From assembly GCA_965261255.1 (NCBI GenBank), contig CBDHCQ010000004.1, forward strand, positions 1,364,001 to 1,428,000: a stretch of DNA of 64,000 nucleotides, given 5' to 3'. A program made the position numbers and the translations under genes. This document shows, in pieces, positions 1-8,689 of this stretch (the first letter of the stretch is position 1; each line of letters opens with the position of its first letter). The stretch is from Bin80 sp965261255. GTDB taxonomy: Bacteria > Bacteroidota > Rhodothermia > Rhodothermales > Bin80. The notes beneath the pieces are model-generated. The model searched no databases. It was not told where the DNA came from and saw only the letters and a program-made list of their open reading frames with translations.

Positions 1-224
1 CAGTGCCCCTTGGATATTCTTCCTGTCTCCGCTCGGTTCAACTTCAGCCAGGGCTTGATGGGCTAGGGGGTAATATCGTAATTCGCGCTATTGACGGAAG
101 TTGCCCCTTTCTCAATCAATCCATCATTGAACTCAATTAAGCACCACGTTTAAGATACAGGGGGTACAGCAGGAGGGGCGGGATAGCAGATTTATTCTAC
201 AACTTCAACCCTTTAAATTGGGGG

Positions 225-789
225 ATGTCCAGGGCGACCAAGATTTGACATTCAGGAGTTTGAAGGCTCGTTTTTGCGTGTCGCTGATTCCCTCAGCCAT
301 GATCACTTCGAGAGTCCTGCCCACGGCAAAATCGGTGTGGCAATCAGGCGACACAGTCTAGGCAGATCTTCCATCACACGGTAATAGCTCATTGTCTTCT
401 CGCCCTCTGCGTCGCTTCGGTCCAGGTCTTTTTCTCTCCCTGTGGGGAGCGTGCGGTAGGTGTGACTACACGGTTGCGCTGCGTCTGTTTCCCTTCTGGA
501 TCATCCTCCGCAAACAGTATCGGCGCCAGTGTCCTGGTAGATGGTACGTTACATAGTGGGCCAGTATACACAAAAACACATGTGCGATCCTCCATTGTTT
601 GCGGCGATGGCAAATTAGTGGTACATGCAAAGAGAGGGTCTTCATGGTGTAAAAAAACTGTCCACCGTTGAGAGCCGCTTGTAATTCAACACTATCGCGG
701 CCATGCAGCGAATGAAGCCGATACACGATTCTTGATTTCAGCGGTTCTATTTCTAAACTCGCCAATGTAGAGATGAACGCTTCTTCCAT
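225..789 (-). pseudogene. Decayed IS1634/IS4-like transposase, C-terminal part
   Basis: Three minus-strand frames read one after another resemble the C-terminal third of an IS1634-type DDE transposase. About 789-466 holds a stretch ending in 'FFYTMKTLSLHV' and 'IAHVFLCILAHYV', like the conserved segment that follows the last catalytic residue in this family. About 560-390 holds 'LAPILFAEDDPEG'. About 300-230 holds 'DTQKRAFKLL', like the usual C-terminus. The frame changes at least twice and no N-terminal or catalytic core is present, so the element is dead. Assignment rests on motif memory, not alignment. I recognise nothing in 1-224 or 790-863. Confidence 0.55.
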
Positions 790-863
790 TCGTTAATTCG
801 AAACCTGTCGAAAATTGATGAGTTTCCCCGGCCCAGTAATGGTTAATCATCAACTATAGATCA

Positions 864-3050
864 ATGAGTAAACCAACCAACTGTCCTGTGCAAGGTAGGA
901 CCCACGCGAATACGAGAAGTTATTCCAATATAGACTGGTGGCCCAACCAGTTAAATCTGAAGATTCTTGCCCAGAACTCCCTTCAGTTGAACCCCTTTGG
1001 AGAAGATTTCAATTACGCCAAAGAATTTGAAAAATTGAACCTGGATGAGCTGAAGAACGATATTTATGCACTAATGACCAAGTCACAAGACTGGTGGCCC
1101 GCAGACTACGGACACTATGGCCCCCTCTTCATTAGGATGGCTTGGCATAGTGCAGGTACCTATCGTGTGGGAGATGGGCGTGGGGGTGCATCAGCAGGTA
1201 CACTTCGTTTTGCTCCCCTCAATAGTTGGCCAGACAATGCAAACCTCGACAAAGCACGGCGTTTGCTCTGGCCAATAAAACAAAAGTATGGACGTAGAAT
1301 TTCGTGGGCCGACCTCATGGTGTTAACGGGAAACTGCGCTTTGGAATCTATGGGACTCAAGACTTACGGCTTTGCTGGAGGACGCGAAGATGTCTGGGAA
1401 CCCGAGGAAGACATTTACTGGGGACCGGAGACCACTTGGCTAGGCGATGAACGATATACCGGTGATCGCGATCTGGAACATCCGTTGGGTGCAGTCCAGA
1501 TGGGGCTCATCTACGTGAATCCTCAGGGGCCGAACGGTACACCAGATCCTTTGGCCGCCGCCAGAGATATACGCGAGACCTTTGCCCGTATGGCTATGAA
1601 TGACGAAGAAACGGTTGCCCTCATTGCAGGTGGACATACATTCGGAAAGGCACATGGGGCTGCGCCAGATAGCGAATATGTTGGTCCTGAACCGGAAGGT
1701 GCCCCCATTGAAGAGCAGGGGCTGGGCTGGAGGAACAGACTAGGAGACGGTAAGGGAGTTCACACGATAACGAGTGGACTTGAAGGTGCCTGGACTACAG
1801 AACCTGCAAAATGGGACAGCAATTTTTTTGAAAATTTATTCGGATACGAATGGAAACAGGTTAAGGGCCCCGGTGGAGCAGCACAGTGGACCCCGACTGA
1901 GACATCTGCAAACGGAACGGTGCCTGACGCACACGATACGTCTAGGAGGCATGCGCCGATGATGTTGACGACGGATCTCGCGTTGCGAGAAGATCCAGTC
2001 TATGCTTCAATATCAAAAAGATTTCATGCCAACCCTGACGAGTTTGCTGATGCTTTTGCGCGGGCATGGTTTAAGCTTACGCATCGGGACATGGGACCAG
2101 TCAGTCGCTATCTGGGACCGCTGGTTCCCGATGAGCCGTTGCTATGGCAGGATCCGGTGCCGGAGGCCGACAATGAGTTGATTTATCATCAAGATATTGA
2201 CTCCCTGAAGCGCCGCATATTGGCATCGGGGCTTTCAATTTCAGAGTTGGTCAGAACAGCCTGGGCTTCGGCAGCCACATTTCGGGGTACAGACAAACGC
2301 GGCGGAGCTAATGGCGGCCGTATTTGCCTGCAGCCACAAAAGGACTGGGACGTCAATAATCCATCCGAGCTCCAGAAAACGCTCCATGCTTTACAGAAGA
2401 TTCAGTCAGATTTCTGCGCAGAACACGACAAAAGGGTGTCGCTTGCCGATGTGATCGTTCTGGGAGGTTGCTCAGCAATCGAGGAGGCCGCTAGACGCGC
2501 AGGGCAGAAGGTTGAGGTTCCTTTTTCACCCGGCCGCACAGATGCAGCGCAAGAAGCGACAGATATAGAATCGTTCGCTGTGTTGGAACCCGTTGCTGAT
2601 GGATTTCGCAATTACGTAAAACCGGGGTTACCCCAGTCCGCGGAAAATTTATTGATTGACCGGGCATATATGCTGACACTGACGGCCGTTGAGATGACAG
2701 TATTGATTGGTGGTCTGCGCGTTCTGGGTGCAAACTTTGATGGATCCGAATTGGGCGTGTTTACGGATCGACCTGGAGCGCTCACATGCGACTTTTTTGT
2801 GAATTTGCTGGATATGAACACCGTATGGATGCGCTCAAATATGGCCGAGGAAGTCTTTGAGGGACGCGACTATAAAACAGGGGAACTCAAGTGGACAGGT
2901 TCATCCGTTGATCTGATATTCGGCTCAAATTCGCAACTGCGTGCAATCGCAGAGACCTTTGCCTCCAGTGATGCAGATAAGATGTTTATACAGAAATTTG
3001 CGGAGACTTGGGCAAAGGTGATGAATCTTGACCGTTTCGATCTTCGGTAG
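864..3050 (+). CDS. katG: Catalase-peroxidase KatG
   Basis: Bifunctional haem enzyme that removes hydrogen peroxide by catalase and peroxidase reactions in the cytoplasm. At 728 aa it has the normal length of a two-domain class I peroxidase. The distal haem triad is visible as R91, W94 and H95 in 'RMAWHSAGTYR', and the proximal haem ligand is H258 in 'GGHTFGKAHG'. The Met-Tyr-Trp crosslink typical of KatG can form from W94, Y217 in 'GLIYVNPQGPNG' and M243. The C-terminal half is the haem-less duplicated domain. The gene starts at an ATG and stands alone, with a dead transposase upstream and a convergent NTPase gene downstream. No OxyR or PerR site was recognised. With sodA, the DsbA-like and the YtxJ-like genes it is one of several oxidative-stress genes here. 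Confidence 0.97.
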   Translation: MSKPTNCPVQGRTHANTRSYSNIDWWPNQLNLKILAQNSLQLNPFGEDFNYAKEFEKLNLDELKNDIYALMTKSQDWWPADYGHYGPLFIRMAWHSAGTYRVGDGRGGASAGTLRFAPLNSWPDNANLDKARRLLWPIKQKYGRRISWADLMVLTGNCALESMGLKTYGFAGGREDVWEPEEDIYWGPETTWLGDERYTGDRDLEHPLGAVQMGLIYVNPQGPNGTPDPLAAARDIRETFARMAMNDEETVALIAGGHTFGKAHGAAPDSEYVGPEPEGAPIEEQGLGWRNRLGDGKGVHTITSGLEGAWTTEPAKWDSNFFENLFGYEWKQVKGPGGAAQWTPTETSANGTVPDAHDTSRRHAPMMLTTDLALREDPVYASISKRFHANPDEFADAFARAWFKLTHRDMGPVSRYLGPLVPDEPLLWQDPVPEADNELIYHQDIDSLKRRILASGLSISELVRTAWASAATFRGTDKRGGANGGRICLQPQKDWDVNNPSELQKTLHALQKIQSDFCAEHDKRVSLADVIVLGGCSAIEEAARRAGQKVEVPFSPGRTDAAQEATDIESFAVLEPVADGFRNYVKPGLPQSAENLLIDRAYMLTLTAVEMTVLIGGLRVLGANFDGSELGVFTDRPGALTCDFFVNLLDMNTVWMRSNMAEEVFEGRDYKTGELKWTGSSVDLIFGSNSQLRAIAETFASSDADKMFIQKFAETWAKVMNLDRFDLR

Positions 3051-3549
3051 TATCGGGTGAGATCGGAAAATTGCTTACTTCGACACCAACATAAAGCCCG
3101 GAGACAACTCACGCTTTGAATAAAATCAAGGTCTGGCTCAGAAGGCTACCACGCATCGTAACCCATCTGGAGTTATGATGCTGCAGAGGGCGTCATAAAC
3201 CGGAAGAATACAGTCATAGGAAAGAGCGTACCCTCCTGCATCTATTTCTTATGCAGACGCATCACTAATCAAGATCTCCTGCCATGAGATGCTGAACAAT
3301 ACTGAGCCTGTGTCCTCGCGAATATTGCTCCGTGCTCTGATGTAGTTAGTTTCGCACACGATAATGTTGATCTGATTAGGTTAGCGAACTGATCTGATTA
3401 CATAGCAGTCACTGTGCCCAGCTGTGCATGCGGCATTGTTTCAAGCCATGACGAAACAATGCGTGGGATCAAACCTTTCCATCAAACCATCCCCATTGAT
3501 TGCTGCCTGCTCTAGTGGCTTGACCGTATCCGGTTAACCGCTAATTGAG
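3051..3549. other. Gene-free gap between convergent genes
   Basis: About 500 bases between the ends of katG and the KAP NTPase gene. No open frame with a recognisable product was seen. The only structure noted is the inverted repeat listed at 3433-3462. Confidence 0.5.
3433..3462. other. Perfect 10-bp inverted repeat (stem-loop)
   Basis: GCATTGTTTC and GAAACAATGC flank a 10-base loop. It lies between two convergent genes, where a bidirectional terminator would be expected, but no T-run follows on either strand. It could be a weak terminator, an operator or chance. Confidence 0.35.
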
Positions 3550-4992
3550 TTATTTCAGTCGCTCAAGCATCTCAAGCCACTTAACCGCATGCTTGAATTT
3601 GCGAGATACCACCGCTGGGTAACCGTGAGCGGATTCGCGGCGGGCGAGTCTTTGAAGGTACCCAATAAGACTCTCCGCAAAGTACTCCTTCGAATATGCA
3701 TCGGGGGTCATGGAAGTTGGCGTACCGAGTTTCTGGTAGGACTGAAGAAGTGGAGTAGGGTCATAATCTCTCGTGGATGGATTTGGGCCCGCTATTTCCT
3801 GAGCCGCTCTGATGACAGTCGTTTCAAAGTACAGTCGCGCCTTAAAAAACTCCGATTCGCTCCTCATTGTGGAGGGCAACGAGCGTTCCACCACGTCTTT
3901 GTCGGATAGTTCGCCGCGAAGGAATTCTTCGAGAATATCTGGGTCGTATGCTCGCAAAATCAGGGCGGTACAAAACTCTAATACAAAGTAGCGAAACGTC
4001 GCAGTATCGTGCTGAGCAAGCTCCAATGCCAAACGAAAGCGATGCAACGCCTGCTGAATCTGACGCAAGCTTATTCTGTCTACGTCGAAAAAGGCCAGCA
4101 GCAGTCGTTTTGTATTTTCCTGGGCATCTCGGTTGTGTATTAGAGGTTCCAATTGTTCTTTAAAATGAGAGGTAATAAATGCTTTTCGTGGCGGCTGAGG
4201 CAACGTGAAATCAACGTCAAAAAAGCGACGCAAGTATCCTTTACCATCGAACTCGGGGCCGTAGCAGCCGCTAACTGTCTTGGCCAGCTGGGACCGGTTC
4301 ATGGCAAATGCGTAGACCACATGATCTACGGCCATCAGGTGTTTTACCACTTCTAGAAACTCAACTGCATAGGTAGGCCGGCAGCGATCCAATTCGTCAA
4401 CAAGCACAATTAGCGGTTTCTTGGTCTTTTCCCGAACCTCCTCGGCAACGCTCTCTAGCTCCGAACGAAATTCCTCTACAGAAGCCGTCTGTTCCTTGTA
4501 TTGTTCTATCCGTTTGCTGGCATCACTCTTAAACGTACCAACTATTTCTGCAACATCATCGCCGGTTACAGCGATGTGGGGGGCTACAATAGCACGGGGC
4601 GCGATGGAGGCTACTTTGACGAAGCAATTCTTAAGCTTCGTGAACCCGCCTTGTTCTGAGAAATCAACTTGGTCGCTGGTCTCTAGTTGAATGGTCATTT
4701 CTCCGACAATCGCCAGAAAAGGATCACTGAAGTAGTCCGTCTTCCACGCATTTACATCAATTACCAAGAAAGCATTTTGCTCAAGGTGTGCAGCCCACAG
4801 TTGTAGAAACGTAGTTTTTCCGTGCCCCCAAGGAGCATTAATTGCGATAGTACAAGGTCCATCAATACAATCTGCCAAATTAGTTAGCAAATCGCATGAA
4901 GGCTTTCGGTCAAGGAGATCGGATTGAAATGGCTCGCTCTTGTCAATGGGTAGCTCGTGTTCGCTAATGCGGATCTGTGATTGCTGCGTCAT
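3550..4992 (-). CDS. KAP-family P-loop NTPase
   Basis: A 480-aa STAND-class NTPase of the KAP family. Walker A is 'APWGHGKTT' at residues 53-61 and Walker B is 'LIVLVDELDRCRP' near residue 195, followed by the usual helix and an 'AFAMNRSQL' strand. Many KAP proteins carry transmembrane helices between Walker A and Walker B. Here that interval holds only a weakly hydrophobic stretch, so the protein is probably soluble or peripheral. The C-terminal 200 residues are helical and unrecognised. KAP NTPases include phage-exclusion proteins such as PifA, so a defence role is possible. However, no effector or partner gene is adjacent, and the gene is isolated between decayed DNA stretches. It starts at an ATG followed by 'MTQQSQIRI'. 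Confidence 0.85.
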   Translation of the reverse strand: MTQQSQIRISEHELPIDKSEPFQSDLLDRKPSCDLLTNLADCIDGPCTIAINAPWGHGKTTFLQLWAAHLEQNAFLVIDVNAWKTDYFSDPFLAIVGEMTIQLETSDQVDFSEQGGFTKLKNCFVKVASIAPRAIVAPHIAVTGDDVAEIVGTFKSDASKRIEQYKEQTASVEEFRSELESVAEEVREKTKKPLIVLVDELDRCRPTYAVEFLEVVKHLMAVDHVVYAFAMNRSQLAKTVSGCYGPEFDGKGYLRRFFDVDFTLPQPPRKAFITSHFKEQLEPLIHNRDAQENTKRLLLAFFDVDRISLRQIQQALHRFRLALELAQHDTATFRYFVLEFCTALILRAYDPDILEEFLRGELSDKDVVERSLPSTMRSESEFFKARLYFETTVIRAAQEIAGPNPSTRDYDPTPLLQSYQKLGTPTSMTPDAYSKEYFAESLIGYLQRLARRESAHGYPAVVSRKFKHAVKWLEMLERLK

Positions 4993-5724
4993 ATTATATG
5001 TGAGACGAAATATTACTCTATATTGCGACTAGGCTCTGTTGGGGCAGGATTCCCCGCACGCCAAACTGACAGGCGCTGTACGCTCCTGCCCAGAAACATG
5101 TTCTGAAAGACTATGGTATTGGTGACCATGGTCCACTGGGAATACCAGGAGCGAGCCTAAATCGCTCGATGACCCGCTCAACTGCGATTTGGCGAAAACA
5201 TGCCGTTTTATGTATGCGTTTGAATGAAGCCCGTATCGCATGCCTTGGTAATACTTGTATGCCCAATTGCTCACAGTCCGTATTACACGGCCAATGAGAA
5301 AAAACCATGCACCTCGACAGACATGACTTTCTTGAATTATGCCTGGTTGGCGTTGGTTGTTTTTGGATTGGGGCCCATGTCACGTACCGTGGGCGCTATG
5401 TTTCCCCGCACGTTCCTAGTTTGCCGAATTTCCATACCAGCACTATTCCACCAATGCCCAGAACCGGCCAATAGTGGACAAAATTTCGGACAAGGGTACA
5501 CGAAACGACTATTTTTCTTTGTATTCGATCACATTGAATGGGATGACACAACAATACCAAAAGGGCAGTGCGACTATTGAGGCAGGTCAGGTCAGGATTG
5601 TGCGCATGAAGCCGAACCCACTTTAAACGTTTCTGTTTAGACCACGCGGAGCAAACTAGAACAGTTAACGAATGCAGGGTTGACTGTTGTTTTCAAAAAT
5701 TCGACCGATCTCTGCCGCAGTAGG
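4993..5724. other. Gap with no recognised gene
   Basis: About 730 bases between the KAP gene start and the end of the hydrolase gene. Overlapping minus-strand frames around 5029-5383 are 80-90 codons long but have mixed composition and no family signature. They may be remnants of a mobile element. 'GGCTCTGTTG' at 5032-5041 resembles some IS ends, but no partner end was found. I see nothing in 5384-5724. Confidence 0.4.
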
Positions 5725-6621
5725 TTAGTCTTCTGCACCTAAGTGTTCTCCGAAGAATGCAACGGTTCGTTCCCAGGCCAGCTTGGCCCCCTCTGGATCG
5801 AAACGGGGTGTGGTATCGTTGTGGAAGCCGTGCTGAAGCCCTTCGTACATGTAGGCGGTATAATCTTTTTCATGGGCCTTCAAAGCGGCCTCGTACGCAG
5901 GCCATCCAGCATTAACACGTGCATCTTGTTCAGCAAAATGGAGCTGGATGGGGGCCTGGATCTGAGGAACGAGCTCTGCATCCGGCTGCCCACCATAGAA
6001 CGGCACAGCTGCCCCGAGATCTGGGAGACGCGTAGCCATCATGTTCGAAATCCAACCACCAAAACAGAACCCTACGACCCCAACATTGCCGGTGCAACCA
6101 TCGTGCGCACGCAAGTATTCGTATCCCGCAATGAAGTCTTCCAGCATCTCGTTACGGTCACGCTGACGCTGTAATTCACGTCCTTCGTCATCAGTACCGG
6201 GATAGCCACCAAATGGGGTCAGTGCATCTGGCGCGAGCCCGACGAATCCAGCGAGCGCTACGCGTCGGCAAACGTCCTCAATATGTGGATTGAGTCCGCG
6301 GTTTTCGTGAACGACAACCACACCAGGCAATGGTTCAGAAGCACCTTCTGGAATGCACAGTAGCCCACGCATCGTTCCTGCTCCGTTGGGGCTGTCGTAG
6401 GTCACATACTCTTCGGTCAATCGCGGATCTCCTCTGCGAACCTGTTGCGCTGAAGTGTACTTCGGCGACAGAAAGTCGAGCATCACAGCAGCTGTTACAG
6501 TGCCAACTGCATATTTCGATGCTTTGTCCAGAAACTGCCGACGGGAGATCTGGCTGTGGACATAGCGGTCAAACAGATCGAAAACTTCGCGCGGGAGATC
6601 TTCTTTGGAGATACGTTTCAT
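5725..6621 (-). CDS. Dienelactone hydrolase family protein
   Basis: Alpha/beta-hydrolase of the dienelactone hydrolase family, 298 aa from the chosen start. The nucleophile is a cysteine, C186 in 'GFCFGGW', as in true dienelactone hydrolases. The acid is in 'FAEQDARVNAGW' and the catalytic histidine in 'GLQHGFHND'. The N-terminus has 'SRRQFLDKASKYAVG' followed by a hydrophobic stretch, like a twin-arginine signal, so the enzyme may be exported. I chose the ATG at 6621 ('MKRISKEDLP'), which suits the Tat signal better than the upstream in-frame ATG at 6678. The substrate cannot be read from the sequence. The gene is divergent from the exported thioredoxin gene at 6701. Confidence 0.88.
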   Translation of the reverse strand: MKRISKEDLPREVFDLFDRYVHSQISRRQFLDKASKYAVGTVTAAVMLDFLSPKYTSAQQVRRGDPRLTEEYVTYDSPNGAGTMRGLLCIPEGASEPLPGVVVVHENRGLNPHIEDVCRRVALAGFVGLAPDALTPFGGYPGTDDEGRELQRQRDRNEMLEDFIAGYEYLRAHDGCTGNVGVVGFCFGGWISNMMATRLPDLGAAVPFYGGQPDAELVPQIQAPIQLHFAEQDARVNAGWPAYEAALKAHEKDYTAYMYEGLQHGFHNDTTPRFDPEGAKLAWERTVAFFGEHLGAED

Positions 6622-6700
6622 GGATGGGCTCGTTTTGTTTTTAGGCAACCTTTGATGCCACGAATCGTTCCCCGCCAACCTAACCTATTCAATATTCTGC

Positions 6701-7603
6701 ATGCGGTGGGCTCTACTCCTAACTCATTTGTTGTTTGTTTTTCCCTTGGTGGCTCAGGAGCTAAATGAAGAGCAAATACTGGCTAACCTTAGGTTCCGTA
6801 TACCCAATTTGGAGAATGCCGAGATTGTATTGGGAGATATAGAAGACAGCCCTTATGCTGACCTGAAGCAGGGGTCGTTCACCATAAATGGTCAGCAGAC
6901 GTTTCAATTTCTGCTCTCAGGAGATCCGCAGCACCTGATCCTTCTTGCTACAGATCCAATTGATGTAAGCCTGTCACGGGAAGAAATCACGGAACTGCTC
7001 ATCGAACAGGAAAGGCGGGAACAGTTGGTTGCTCTCGAGCTCTACGATGCACTCAGTCGATTCTCGGAAGGCAAGCCGGGCAGGGGGCCCGTAGACGCTC
7101 CGATCACCCTACACGAATTCAGTGATTTTCAGTGCCCCTATTGTGCGCGGGCAAGTCTAGTCGTTGAAGAACTGCTCAATAAGTATCCCGACGAGATTCG
7201 CTTTGTTTATCTGCATTTTCCGCTAGATATACATGACTGGGCGAAGCCGGCAGCAGTGGCGGCGGAGTGTGCTGCTAGGCAGAGCGAATCTGCTTTCTGG
7301 CTTTTGCATGATAATTTTTTCGAATTCCAGGGGAGTATCTCGAAGGAATCCATGGTTGGTGATGCTCGTTCCTGGCTCCAGGGTTCGGACATTGACCTTG
7401 ATGCCTGGGAGGTTTGTACTACGGATGAATCGTCTGCGGCGAACCAGGGAGCGACCCTCCAGGTAGATATCGCCACCGCAACGGCGGAGCGTTTTGGTCT
7501 CACAGGGACCCCAGGGTTTTTTGTAAATGGTCATCTCCTTAGTGGATCACAGCCGCTGGAGGTTTTTGAAGACTTGATTGCCTCAGTCAAGGCGGAGTTG
7601 TAG
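6701..7603 (+). CDS. DsbA-like exported thioredoxin-fold protein
   Basis: A 300-aa protein with an N-terminal signal peptide (about residues 1-19, ending 'PLVAQ'). A ~100-residue N-terminal region resembles the small domain of exported disulfide isomerases. The thioredoxin fold of the DsbA/Thioredoxin_4 type follows, with redox centre 'CPYC' at C145-C148 and a cis-proline loop 'TGTPGFF' near the C-terminus. It probably makes or reshuffles disulfides in envelope proteins. No DsbB partner is adjacent. It is transcribed away from the hydrolase gene and converges on the dehydrogenase gene. The assignment to the family is firm; oxidase versus isomerase is not decidable. Confidence 0.9.
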   Translation: MRWALLLTHLLFVFPLVAQELNEEQILANLRFRIPNLENAEIVLGDIEDSPYADLKQGSFTINGQQTFQFLLSGDPQHLILLATDPIDVSLSREEITELLIEQERREQLVALELYDALSRFSEGKPGRGPVDAPITLHEFSDFQCPYCARASLVVEELLNKYPDEIRFVYLHFPLDIHDWAKPAAVAAECAARQSESAFWLLHDNFFEFQGSISKESMVGDARSWLQGSDIDLDAWEVCTTDESSAANQGATLQVDIATATAERFGLTGTPGFFVNGHLLSGSQPLEVFEDLIASVKAEL

Positions 7604-7721
7604 GCAAATGGCCTGCGCGCGGGCAATCACTATACGAGTTAGCCCTGGGATTACCGGCTACCAATCTGGAAGCGCACTGTCCAGAATTACCGGAGACACA
7701 ACGGGGCGCAATCAGAAGAAG

Positions 7722-8543
7722 TCAAATTCCAAGTCCGCCGGCTACCTCTAGGGTATGCCCAGTGATATAGCCCGCTAGTGGGGAAGCCATAAGGATTATA
7801 CCGTTGGCAGCTTCGTCCGGTGTACCCGGCCGACCCATAGGGATGGTTGAGAAGGCGGCTTTTCTAACATTCTCGGGGATCCCTAGTGATACCTGTTCTC
7901 CGTCTATTGATAGCGTGTGTCCTTCATCCGCAGGGCGTGTCAGACGTGTGTCAATAAACCCGAATGCAACGGCATTGCATCGAATACCAAAGGCGCCCCA
8001 TTCTCGAGCGATCGTTTTGGTCATGCCAATGACGCCCATTTTTGCCGTGGCGTAATTGATCTGCCCGATGTTGCCGTGTAGACCGGATGTTGAGGACACG
8101 TTAACTATACATCGGTGTGGGTGGGGGTGCCCGGCGGCGATCTCAGCCTTTGCGAGAGGCCGCCATACCTGAGCAAGTGCGCGAACTAGTCGAAAGGGTG
8201 CCAGGGTATGTACGTCCTGAATTCGGGACCACTGTTTGTCGGTCATCTTATGCAGCATGCCGTCCCAAGTGAACCCGGCGTTGTTCACTAGCACATTGAG
8301 TTGGCCGCACCGGTCCATAACCTCTCTGATTAGCATTTCGGGCGAGGCGGGATCAGTCACATCGCCAGGAATGCTCCATGCAGTGTTCCCGGCTGCCCGG
8401 ATTGAATGAACAGCTGCTGTGCATGCATCTACGTCCAGGTCATTTATAATGACCTGAGCGCCCATCTCTGCAAACTGCCGAGCCGCAGCGTACCCGATCC
8501 CCTTTGCAGCTCCTGTGATTAGTACGATCTGATCCTTAAACAT
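7722..8543 (-). CDS. Short-chain dehydrogenase/reductase (FabG-like)
   Basis: Cytoplasmic NAD(P)-dependent SDR oxidoreductase of 273 aa. The nucleotide-binding motif 'TGAAKGIG' is at residues 10-17, 'NNAG' is present, and the catalytic Tyr-x3-Lys is Y164/K168 in 'INYATAKMG'. The C-terminal 'ITGHTLEVAGG' matches the usual SDR end. It resembles 3-oxoacyl-ACP reductases and acetoacetyl-CoA reductases, but acyl-carrier versus other substrates cannot be decided. I chose the ATG at 8543, since the reading frame upstream of it lacks SDR character. There is an insertion of about 20 residues before the C-terminus relative to short FabG proteins. Confidence 0.88.
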   Translation of the reverse strand: MFKDQIVLITGAAKGIGYAAARQFAEMGAQVIINDLDVDACTAAVHSIRAAGNTAWSIPGDVTDPASPEMLIREVMDRCGQLNVLVNNAGFTWDGMLHKMTDKQWSRIQDVHTLAPFRLVRALAQVWRPLAKAEIAAGHPHPHRCIVNVSSTSGLHGNIGQINYATAKMGVIGMTKTIAREWGAFGIRCNAVAFGFIDTRLTRPADEGHTLSIDGEQVSLGIPENVRKAAFSTIPMGRPGTPDEAANGIILMASPLAGYITGHTLEVAGGLGI

Positions 8544-8689
8544 GAGCTCTGTTATTTGGTCCGTCAGAATAATAAGGTGCGAAAATTTTGTAACAATCAA
8601 GTTCAAGCTCTCGTAATGGCAGTCAGTACCTTGCACGGCCTGGGAAGTGCAGGTGGCTATTCTGCCGTTCACAAAATCGATTACAACTC

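Noticed and set aside
5029..5383. Overlapping minus-strand frames of 81 and 90 codons
   Set aside because: No family signature or ribosome site; composition looks like decayed DNA. The GGCTCTGTTG at 5032 resembles an IS end but no partner end was found.
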